In this document: piece after piece, positions 18,799 through 25,322 of the stretch | Layout of the letters: the number at the start of each line of letters is the position of its first letter | Position numbering within the stretch: position 1 is the first letter of the stretch | NCBI GenBank assembly: GCA_030679975.1 | Contig: JAUXSL010000101.1 | Span: 1-33,832, forward strand | DNA length: 33,832 nucleotides | Direction: 5' to 3' | Source of the DNA: Actinomycetota bacterium | GTDB lineage: Bacteria; Actinomycetota; Aquicultoria; CAJVYJ01; JAUVQD01 | Notes under the pieces: model-generated | What the model saw: only the letters and a program-made list of their open reading frames with translations | Databases searched by the model: none | What the model was told of the DNA's origin: nothing | Position numbers and translations under genes: made by a program

Positions 18799-19205
18799 GC
18801 GCCGAAACCTTAATCGCGGAACTCGAAAGCCAAGGAATCATGTTAGCGATAAAGGACGGCAAGCTGTTAAGCAAACCAGCAATCCCCGCCGAGCTTATCC
18901 CGACGCTGAAAGAAAACAAGGCCGAGATCGTCCGGGCGCTTAAATGGCGGCAAAACGTCGAGCGCCTTAAGGCGACCTTTGGGGCCGCGGCGCTGACCGG
19001 CCCGGAACTTCTAAAGAGTGAATATAACTTCCACTTGGCGGAACTCCGGCGCGTGGAATCCTATCTTGACGACAAAGGAATACCGCAAGATCAGCGGGAA
19101 GCGCTGATACCTGAGCTTCAACGCCAAAGCCGTAAGCTGTCCGAGCTTCTTAATTGCATTGGCGAATATACCAGCCAAGAGGTAAGCGCGGGATTTTCGG
19201 TATGA
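18795..19205 (+). CDS. TubC_N-like docking-domain protein (element-encoded)
   Basis: 136 aa; N-terminus ETLIAELESQGIMLAIKDGKLLSKPAIPAELIPTLKENKAEIVRALK resembles the TubC N-terminal domain. Confidence 0.6.
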   Translation: MSAETLIAELESQGIMLAIKDGKLLSKPAIPAELIPTLKENKAEIVRALKWRQNVERLKATFGAAALTGPELLKSEYNFHLAELRRVESYLDDKGIPQDQREALIPELQRQSRKLSELLNCIGEYTSQEVSAGFSV

Positions 19206-19357
19206 CCAGCCCGAAACTGATCGAGATCAAAATACCCAAGGCCGTGCTTTTCTTGACACAAGCCGAGTATTGCCGGGCCTTAAAGCGTGGCAAGGCCATT
19301 AAGAGGCGACGTAACTTTGATGAAAGAAACAACGTGGAAAGGAAATCCCATGAGTGA
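19202..19357 (+). CDS. Small basic 51-aa protein (hypothetical)
   Basis: MTSPKLIEIKIPKAVLFLTQAEYCRALKRGKAIKRRRNFDERNNVERKSHE; ATGA overlap upstream, 8-nt overlap downstream. Confidence 0.55.
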   Translation: MTSPKLIEIKIPKAVLFLTQAEYCRALKRGKAIKRRRNFDERNNVERKSHE

Positions 19358-19883
19358 ACAGGATAAAAAGGAAATTCGGCATAGGAACGGGGCCAAGTTA
19401 TGCCGTGCCACTTCAAAGCGAACTAAAGAGCCGTGCGGGGCGGTTGCTATGGCCGGTAAGGACGTTTGCTATCATCATGGCGGCAAGGCCGGAAGGCCGA
19501 TTAAACACGGTCTGTACTCTAAGAGGTTTGCCAACCAGCCAACAATTGCCGAGCGCATTGAACAGTTAAAGAACGACCCGGAACTAACGAACATAGCATC
19601 TCACCTAGCCGCCGTTGTTGCCGTCTTGGAAAAGGTGATCGAGGGGTTAACCCCCGACCATCAGGACTATGAAAAGACGGTTGAAACCTTAAGCCTGGTG
19701 GTTGACCGAATAGCCAAGATCAAGGAAAGAGAACACAAGATTCAGATCGGGTATTATCTGAAACCCGAGCAGGTGGAACTGTTAAAGGTTGCGCTTGCTG
19801 GTTGTATTAAGAAAACGTGTGCCAACTGTCCGAGCCTGCCCAAGCTCGCTGATGATATAAGCAAGATTCCGATGCCGGATTAG
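19350..19883 (+). CDS. HGG-motif protein (HGGXTG / small-terminase-like DNA-binding family)
   Basis: AKLCRATSKRTKEPCGAVAMAGKDVCYHHGGKAGRPIKHGLYSKRF; later C-x2-C-type region KKTCANCPSLPKL. Confidence 0.7.
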   Translation: MSEQDKKEIRHRNGAKLCRATSKRTKEPCGAVAMAGKDVCYHHGGKAGRPIKHGLYSKRFANQPTIAERIEQLKNDPELTNIASHLAAVVAVLEKVIEGLTPDHQDYEKTVETLSLVVDRIAKIKEREHKIQIGYYLKPEQVELLKVALAGCIKKTCANCPSLPKLADDISKIPMPD

Positions 19884-19889
19884 TAAGCG

Positions 19890-19907
19890 CCGGTCTTCCG
19901 AGACCGG
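19890..19907. terminator. Stem-loop after the replication operon
   Basis: CCGGTCT-TCCG-AGACCGG perfect 7-bp stem with tetraloop; no strong U-tract. Confidence 0.5.
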
Positions 19908-20180
19908 GGAAAAATTTCCAGGCGGCTCATTCCTTGGCGGGTCGTTATTCGCTTAGCCGTCATTAGCAAGGTGCTTATCTACCAGCAGCTTTATGGCCTT
20001 AATGGGTTTGTTTAACCTGGTGTCGCTTTGGGCTAAATGTTTGCTGGTCTTGCCGTCTCTGCTTTGCGTTCTTGCCCTGCTCTACCCTTAACGGAGATCT
20101 GAAAATGCCTTAGATTAGCGCTCAGCGCTTTGTTTACCAGGGGTTTTGTCGAATAAAGATAACTTGGCCTGACCGGGCTG

Positions 20181-20582
20181 TTAAGGATTCTTGTCTGCCT
20201 TGTTTCGCCTCAATAGATACCAGATACCGATAAAGGCGGCGGCTGATGTTAGGTAAAGGTAAAAGAGGCGCACGCCTTGGCTAAAGATCGCGGGATACAC
20301 ATATTTGCCTGTCAACCAGGAAACCGACAGCTTGTATACCATCGTGGCCGCCAGCGCTGAGAACAAGAGGGCGATTAGAAGCGGGATAAATAAGGACATT
20401 CTTTTTAGTTCTTGCCGTTTCCGAACAAGCAGGTAGATGAATGTTCCCAGCAGCAGCAAAGGAATAGCTATTCCAAGATAGTTAAGTATTAAGGTTTGGT
20501 TGCTTGGCTTCGGCTTTACTGCCTTATATGTAGCGAGCGGTTTCCAGTCACGCTTATATTGTTCCCATTCACTTTGTGCCAT
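20181..20582 (-). CDS. Membrane protein, about three TM segments (hypothetical)
   Basis: 133 aa; hydrophobic LILNYLGIAIPLLLLGTFIYLLV, LFIPLLIALLFSALAATMVY, LYLTSAAAFIGIWYLL. Confidence 0.6.
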   Translation of the reverse strand: MAQSEWEQYKRDWKPLATYKAVKPKPSNQTLILNYLGIAIPLLLLGTFIYLLVRKRQELKRMSLFIPLLIALLFSALAATMVYKLSVSWLTGKYVYPAIFSQGVRLFYLYLTSAAAFIGIWYLLRRNKADKNP

Positions 20583-20727
20583 TTGCCCCCCGCTTGCGAT
20601 GCACCGTTTTCAGTCTAACCGTGTACCGCCCCCCGGGGCAACCCCCACCCCCCCGGTGGTCTCAAGTAACTTTAATAGCGTCTCTGGCTAGATTATAAAT
20701 TTAGCTCTCGGCCAAAAGTGCCTTAGG

Positions 20728-20763
20728 GAGGTTATCTCAATTTTTGTGAAAATAAATTTTCCA
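20728..20763 (-). promoter_or_regulatory. Copy 1 of shared AT-rich upstream box
   Basis: Minus strand TGGAAAATTTATTTTCACAAAAATTGAGATAACCTC, 181 bp upstream of the 20582 start. Confidence 0.4.
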
Positions 20764-20821
20764 TAGCCGAACGATTTAGAAATCTTCGGTAGTGGGTTCA
20801 GTTGAATTGGAAAATTTGCAA

Positions 20822-21301
20822 TTACGGAGCCGCAGCCACTGCAGGCTTGGACTTCTTTTTCTTTTTGGGGTCACGCTTCTTATGCGGCGTAATTTTCATT
20901 TGTTGCATTGGATGGTCAAAGGCAACCCAAAAGTAAGCGAAAAAATCATTGCGTCCGAGAAGGTTCTGCCCTATCTCGCGCCCTTGTTTGTCACGTAGCT
21001 CCCTGAAACAAGGATTCTTACATACAATGTCAATGCCCTCGAATTCAATAGTGATCTGCGGGCCAACCCAATAATCAAAGGGGCCGCCAGCGCCGACCCC
21101 TTTCACTTGTTTCAAGCTAGTCCTCTTGATGCCACATGCCTCTAATAACTCTATATCAAACGACGAAGCATCGGCCCCAGAGTCTACAAGTGCGCGCGTG
21201 CGCATTATTACCCCAGGCAAAATCGTCAAGTTCACCTTGACTAAAGGCAATAATATGGACTGTCCGTTAGGAAAAGTAAATTTTTGGTAGGTATGGAACA
21301 C
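20822..21301 (-). CDS. Retropepsin-like aspartic protease domain protein
   Basis: 159 aa from GTG; TRALVDSGADASSFDIELLEACG catalytic motif and QNLLGRNDFFAYFWVAFD flap/second-motif region; Lys/Ala-rich tail. Confidence 0.82.
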   Translation of the reverse strand: MFHTYQKFTFPNGQSILLPLVKVNLTILPGVIMRTRALVDSGADASSFDIELLEACGIKRTSLKQVKGVGAGGPFDYWVGPQITIEFEGIDIVCKNPCFRELRDKQGREIGQNLLGRNDFFAYFWVAFDHPMQQMKITPHKKRDPKKKKKSKPAVAAAP

Positions 21302-21302
21302 C

Positions 21303-21497
21303 CTAGAAGAAGAAGCAACCGTCCTGGGCGGGGACAGGGAACACTACAGGGTCTTTAACGTCATTAGCGTGTGCTTGTTCCACTGCCTCTTGCACTGTGT
21401 CGCCACAACCTACGACGCGATCATCATCAGTAGTCGCAACCCATTTGCCAGCGCAATTACCAAGTTCCTTCGCGAACTCTTCTTGCCTGTGTGTCAT
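21303..21497 (-). CDS. DUF5678-like small protein
   Basis: MTHRQEEFAKELGNCAGKWVATTDDDRVVGCGDTVQEAVEQAHANDVKDPVVFPVPAQDGCFFF; stop separated by 1 nt from the retropepsin GTG. Confidence 0.7.
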   Translation of the reverse strand: MTHRQEEFAKELGNCAGKWVATTDDDRVVGCGDTVQEAVEQAHANDVKDPVVFPVPAQDGCFFF

Positions 21498-21684
21498 ATG
21501 ACTACCCCCTTTAGACAATTATTCCCTCAGTCTGACTTCTTTAAAGATATTTATCGGCAGCTGAGGGATAACTCCTGAACACATTGCTAATATTGTTCCC
21601 AAGTATGCGGTCTGTCAATAGCAAGCATATGTTCGCAGGTGCTGCGTAAGGCAATCAGCGGTCAACGCTACCAAGCCAATAGGG

Positions 21685-21715
21685 GGCGCGTTTTTTTATG
21701 AAAATATTTTTGCCA
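21685..21715 (-). promoter_or_regulatory. Copy 2 of shared AT-rich upstream box
   Basis: Minus strand TGGCAAAAATATTTTCATAAAAAAACGCGCC, 218 bp upstream of the DUF5678-like start. Confidence 0.4.
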
Positions 21716-21747
21716 TCTTCAATTGACTGAGCCAATTTCAATCCGAT

Positions 21748-22554
21748 TCAGACGCTTGTGGTATCTTCTATTCTTTCATTTGCTAAAACTATCTCTTTGA
21801 TTTCGGCAAGCTGCTCAGCAATCTCCTGCAACTCAGGCGAGTGTTTTTGGTCTTCGGTGATTAGAAAGGCAGCAATGTTTGCGGTAAGCAAGCTGAAAAA
21901 TGCGATACCTGAAATCATTAAGAAAACCGCCACGCCGCGCCCGGCGGGACTCCGGGGAAAAGCATCGCCATAGCCGACGGTCGTAATGGTCGAAATCGCC
22001 CACCAGAGACCGTCGGCCATCGTGCTGATTGTTCTTTGGCCCTCTGGCACTGCCTTTTCAAACTCAACAACTAAGCCCCCTGCTACCAAAATCAAGATAA
22101 GCGTGACAGCCAGTGCATAATGCAGATGATGGCGTCGCAACATCAGCGTTAGTTCGTGGAGCGCCTCTGAGAAGAACGCGCCCAATCGCGCCAACCTGAT
22201 AAGCCGCAGCATCCGCGCCGACCGGACGATTCTAAGCGGCCTCAAAAATGGCAGAACGACAATTAGAAGATCGGGGATGTTGCCCTTGAAGAATTTCCAG
22301 CGACTAGGAGCCAGGGCAATCTTGACGCCATATTCAAGAGCAAAAGCGGCCCAAATAAACCATGAGGCGAATTCAAAACTGTTCTCGGTTGGCTTGGGTA
22401 GCTTGACGGCAATAGGTATTACGACCATCGGAATCATAAGCACTGCCAAGACCAACATGGGTATCTCGGTGGCTTCGCTCACTTTATCGAAAAGTACTTG
22501 GCGACCGACCTGATCTGCAGGCTTCTTACTTAACATCATAAGCCCTAAGGCCAC
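21748..22554 (-). CDS. Voltage-gated potassium channel-like protein (6TM)
   Basis: 268 aa; S4-like RPLRIVRSARMLRLIRLARL, selectivity filter TTVGYGDAFP; GTG start. Confidence 0.9.
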   Translation of the reverse strand: MALGLMMLSKKPADQVGRQVLFDKVSEATEIPMLVLAVLMIPMVVIPIAVKLPKPTENSFEFASWFIWAAFALEYGVKIALAPSRWKFFKGNIPDLLIVVLPFLRPLRIVRSARMLRLIRLARLGAFFSEALHELTLMLRRHHLHYALAVTLILILVAGGLVVEFEKAVPEGQRTISTMADGLWWAISTITTVGYGDAFPRSPAGRGVAVFLMISGIAFFSLLTANIAAFLITEDQKHSPELQEIAEQLAEIKEIVLANERIEDTTSV

Positions 22555-22694
22555 CTAAAAATCTTGCTCACAATTCGGCGGCCCAGCCATTTATTCTTGG
22601 CCCGACGCGCCATTTTTTTAGGATTGCCTGACGCCAGGACTTCAACGTCTCGACTGATCCGGGCGATTTTATACAGCCAACTTGTAAGTTTCAT
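22545..22694 (-). CDS. Small basic 49-aa conserved hypothetical protein
   Basis: MKLTSWLYKIARISRDVEVLASGNPKKMARRAKNKWLGRRIVSKIFRWP; overlaps the channel gene start. Confidence 0.65.
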   Translation of the reverse strand: MKLTSWLYKIARISRDVEVLASGNPKKMARRAKNKWLGRRIVSKIFRWP

Positions 22695-22698
22695 GTTT

Positions 22699-23421
22699 CT
22701 ACCATCCACACTGGCCGCATTGACACGGCGTGTATCCTTGAGCAATTGCCTGGCTCTTGCTGATTGCGAATTTGCTTCTGCTTAAGTAGCTATGGCAGCC
22801 GTCCGGGTGCGCGCGGTGATACCTCTCGCCCGTCTTAGTTATGTAGACCGTTTCGTCATTAGCGGGCGGCGGTGGTGGAGGCGGTGCATAGACGGGCGCA
22901 GGCGGGGGAGGTTCTTTAGTACCGTCCGCAATGATCTTAGGTGTTGGCTGAATGGAGACAACTTCATTCTCAAGTGTCCGAGTTACTTCCACGTCGTCTT
23001 TAAGCTGCACCTTGTAGACAAACGTCTTTACGCCGGTCGCCCCTTCTTGGCGCACTTGCGATTGACCTTTCTCAAGGTTTGGGTCTTGCGTTCGTTCTTC
23101 GACAAAAGGAACTGATTCAGTTACTTCAATCGTTTTGTAAGTTATCTTCGGTGCAGTCTTTTTCGGCATGGCTTGAGGCGCGGTGGATGTAGATGGAATA
23201 GGTTCCGGTAAATCATTTGCTGGCGGTGGCGAAGTTTGGGCCGCCGCAAGCCCGATGAACACAAAGGCGGCAACAATAGTCACGACCCACTTAACGGGGT
23301 TTGGCCAATCGGTTTTTGTCCAAGCGTAAATCGGGATGATGATCGGCCAGAAGAAGATTAGCGTGAGTGTTTTCCAGTACCACTTAAGCGGATTGAACCA
23401 GTTCCAGAATGTTTCGGCCAT
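22699..23421 (-). CDS. G5-domain membrane protein with proline-rich linker and C-terminal Cys/His zinc-binding-like domain
   Basis: 240 aa; TM segments, IEVTESVPFVEERTQDPNLEKGQSQVRQEGATGVKTFVYKVQLKDDVEVTRTLENEVVSIQPTPKIIADGT, C-terminus YHRAHPDGCHSYLSRSKFAISKSQAIAQGYTPCQCGQC. Confidence 0.8.
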   Translation of the reverse strand: MAETFWNWFNPLKWYWKTLTLIFFWPIIIPIYAWTKTDWPNPVKWVVTIVAAFVFIGLAAAQTSPPPANDLPEPIPSTSTAPQAMPKKTAPKITYKTIEVTESVPFVEERTQDPNLEKGQSQVRQEGATGVKTFVYKVQLKDDVEVTRTLENEVVSIQPTPKIIADGTKEPPPPAPVYAPPPPPPPANDETVYITKTGERYHRAHPDGCHSYLSRSKFAISKSQAIAQGYTPCQCGQCGW

Positions 23422-23573
23422 GGCTGCCCCTCTTTACAGTTATTTAGGAGGACTGCTTATTTTCGTTGAAGGCTAAGCGGGTGGTCATAAGCTTTATTTA
23501 ATTCTAACCGTTTGACGCATGTAGACAAGAGAACAGTTGTTCGTTCCTGCAGACTAAGCTTTAGAAAGGTTAA

Positions 23574-23603
23574 CCGCTTTTTTTATGAAAGGTATTTTTG
23601 CCA
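23574..23603 (-). promoter_or_regulatory. Copy 3 of shared AT-rich upstream box
   Basis: Minus strand TGGCAAAAATACCTTTCATAAAAAAAGCGG, 182 bp upstream of the 23421 start. Confidence 0.4.
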
Positions 23604-23682
23604 ACGCCGCCTTTAATGTTTAGTAAAAGCGCTTGGCATTTTTTTGGTCGCAGGAAGAAAAAGTTAAGGTACAATTGCCTTT

Positions 23683-24267
23683 ATGAAAAGACGATACCTT
23701 TTTGTACTGCTGGGCCTAATTTTGCTTTTGTTCATCGGTATAACCTTTGGCGTCAACGAATATCAAACCCGTCAAAGCTTTAAGCTGCTTGCTAAAACTG
23801 TGGGGACACTTTCGATAATAGACGCAAAGGCTAACAAGTTAATGCTGACGGACATAACACAGACTGAAAATATCCCCGCAACCAATGGGCCAACGCCTGA
23901 ACTTATTGAGCGCGCTATGCTCATAAAAGAACGGGGCCGGAAGAATGTCGAAGAAGTGGAGGCCGAGCTGCAAGCTGAAGCTTATGAGCAGCTAACGATC
24001 CAGTTACTCAAATTGTCCGACCAAACGAAAAACGCACACATCACAAGCGCCTTCTTGCCCACTAAGCGAAACATCCTATTAGTATTGAATACAAAATCGC
24101 GGGCATTAGCAGCGCTTGTCAGCACTAAGCGTGACGAAAAAAGCAAATCAGCTACTAGTTATGATGCCTTAAAGGCTAAAGCAGCATGGGAAGCAGCCAA
24201 CGAAAGCTTGAGCGCTTATGCGCAATCGCATGGTTATTCTGCTTGGTATGATTCTTTAATCAAGTAG
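23683..24267 (+). CDS. Hypothetical membrane-anchored/secreted protein
   Basis: 194 aa; N-terminal TM MKRRYLFVLLGLILLLFIGITFGV; TACAAT -10-like box seven nt before ATG. Confidence 0.6.
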   Translation: MKRRYLFVLLGLILLLFIGITFGVNEYQTRQSFKLLAKTVGTLSIIDAKANKLMLTDITQTENIPATNGPTPELIERAMLIKERGRKNVEEVEAELQAEAYEQLTIQLLKLSDQTKNAHITSAFLPTKRNILLVLNTKSRALAALVSTKRDEKSKSATSYDALKAKAAWEAANESLSAYAQSHGYSAWYDSLIK

Positions 24268-24278
24268 CTTCAAGGCGC

Positions 24279-24300
24279 TGCTAATGTACTGCTAATGGAA
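24279..24300 (+). repeat. Putative integrase arm-type tandem site (right)
   Basis: TGCTAATGTACTGCTAATGGAA, counterpart of 14149-14170. Confidence 0.65.
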
Positions 24301-24414
24301 TTAGCCACAATCGGGATTAAAGCCGACTAATACCGTCTAATTGCTTAGCGCTGTTTGTGCTGGTACTAGCTATAATTAGCGAAAACCGACTAAGAGCAAA
24401 TAATACCCTAAAGC

Positions 24415-24460
24415 GTTTCCTAAACCTGGTGTCGCATGTTCGATTCATGCCGGGGGCACG
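24415..24460 (+). repeat. attR1: second copy of the 46-bp tRNA-Arg 3' repeat
   Basis: 46/46 identical to 14043-14088. Confidence 0.95.
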
Positions 24461-24493
24461 CAGTTCAGAAGGGTTGTAAGGTAATACGTGGCC

Positions 24494-24892
24494 TTAGGCC
24501 GCTCGGTGCGGCTTCATCGTCACTTTCCCGCCGGGGGTAACAGTGAAAGCAACTCCTAAAACCTCGGTCAGCTTAAGCAAGGTCGTCAGTGTCGGCATCT
24601 GCCGGCCGCTTTCAAGTCTGGCTATGGCCGACTGTTTTAGACCCATGCGCTCAGCCAGTTGCGCTTGTGTCAACTTTTCCCGGAGCCTGGCGCCGATTAG
24701 TGCGCTCCTGAATTCATATTCCGGTTGCAGCTTCTCATACTCCTCGCGGAATTTCGGGTCTTTCACTTGTTCGTCTAAGTATTCGTTAACGTCCATCACA
24801 ACCCTTGCCCGCTCAGATTGATTCAAGCCATCAAGAAACTGCTTGACTGGAATCTTGCCGCTGTCCGTCTCATAGAAAACAACTGCCCACAT
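24494..24892 (-). CDS. HigB'-HigA chimera: truncated HigB-like toxin N-terminus fused to intact HigA-like XRE antitoxin
   Basis: MWAVVFYETDSGKIPVKQFLDGLNQSERARV (toxin-like) then MDVNEYLDEQVKDPKFREEYEKLQPEYEFRSALIGARLREKLTQAQLAERMGLKQSAIARLESGRQMPTLTTLLKLTEVLG (antitoxin); one open frame. Confidence 0.75.
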   Translation of the reverse strand: MWAVVFYETDSGKIPVKQFLDGLNQSERARVVMDVNEYLDEQVKDPKFREEYEKLQPEYEFRSALIGARLREKLTQAQLAERMGLKQSAIARLESGRQMPTLTTLLKLTEVLGVAFTVTPGGKVTMKPHRAA

Positions 24893-24900
24893 GCAAGAGG

Positions 24901-24922
24901 AATATAACATAGACGTTATATT
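24901..24922. promoter_or_regulatory. Palindromic operator upstream of the HigB'-HigA ORF
   Basis: AATATAAC-atagac-GTTATATT, perfect 8-bp arms, 8 bp upstream of the ATG at 24892. Confidence 0.7.
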
Positions 24923-25068
24923 CTTATCAAGCCTCCGCAATTGTCCGCGATTGGACAATCGGCCGCCGGGTGGCTACAGGCCGTACTCCTACTTGTATAA
25001 AACAGCGGCCAAGCTTTGAGGGCGCGGCCATGTCCTAAAAATCTCAAGTTCGCTTATTCTCCTTGCAA

Positions 25069-25088
25069 AACTGCACACAACTGCACAC
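25069..25088 (+). repeat. Tandem 10-bp repeat, possible arm site of the earlier element
   Basis: ACTGCACACAACTGCACACA, two perfect copies, ~150 bp before the third att copy. Confidence 0.5.
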
Positions 25089-25239
25089 AAAACACCCCAC
25101 AACACGGGTTAACACCGACTATAGCCGACTAAGTAATTAACTTAACGCTCGGCTTGTATGTGCTGGTCATCGCCGGTGACAGCTACAACTGGCGAGAATC
25201 AACTAAGACCAAATAAGACCACAAAATAGGCCTTTAAGC

Positions 25240-25281
25240 GTTTCCTAAACCTGGTGTCGCATGTTCGATTCATGCCGGGGG
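25240..25281 (+). repeat. attR2: third copy of the tRNA-Arg 3' repeat (42 bp)
   Basis: GTTTCCTAAACCTGGTGTCGCATGTTCGATTCATGCCGGGGG identical to the first 42 bp of attL/attR1. Confidence 0.93.
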
Positions 25282-25322
25282 GGTTATATTCTAAGGACTG
25301 GAAAAGGGGTAAACAACTGAGC

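Larger units (their letters stand above)
14089..24460. mobile_element. tRNA-Arg-integrated element (~10.4 kb) encoding tyrosine integrase, Xis-like protein, primase/helicase and cargo
   Basis: 46-bp direct repeats at both ends, integrase adjacent to the attL side, replication operon, no capsid or large terminase genes seen. Confidence 0.9.

Noticed and set aside
20620-20665. GC-rich run cccccggggcaacccccacccccccggtgg as G-quadruplex or structured RNA
   Set aside because: Suggestive on the minus strand (G-runs) but loops and partner runs are irregular; not enough to claim without folding
14089-24460. Complete prophage
   Set aside because: No large terminase, portal, capsid, tail or lysis genes recognised; better described as an integrative/satellite-like element
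14043-25281. CRISPR array based on three repeats
   Set aside because: Only three copies, spaced 10 kb and 0.8 kb, and sequence is the tRNA 3' half; these are att sites
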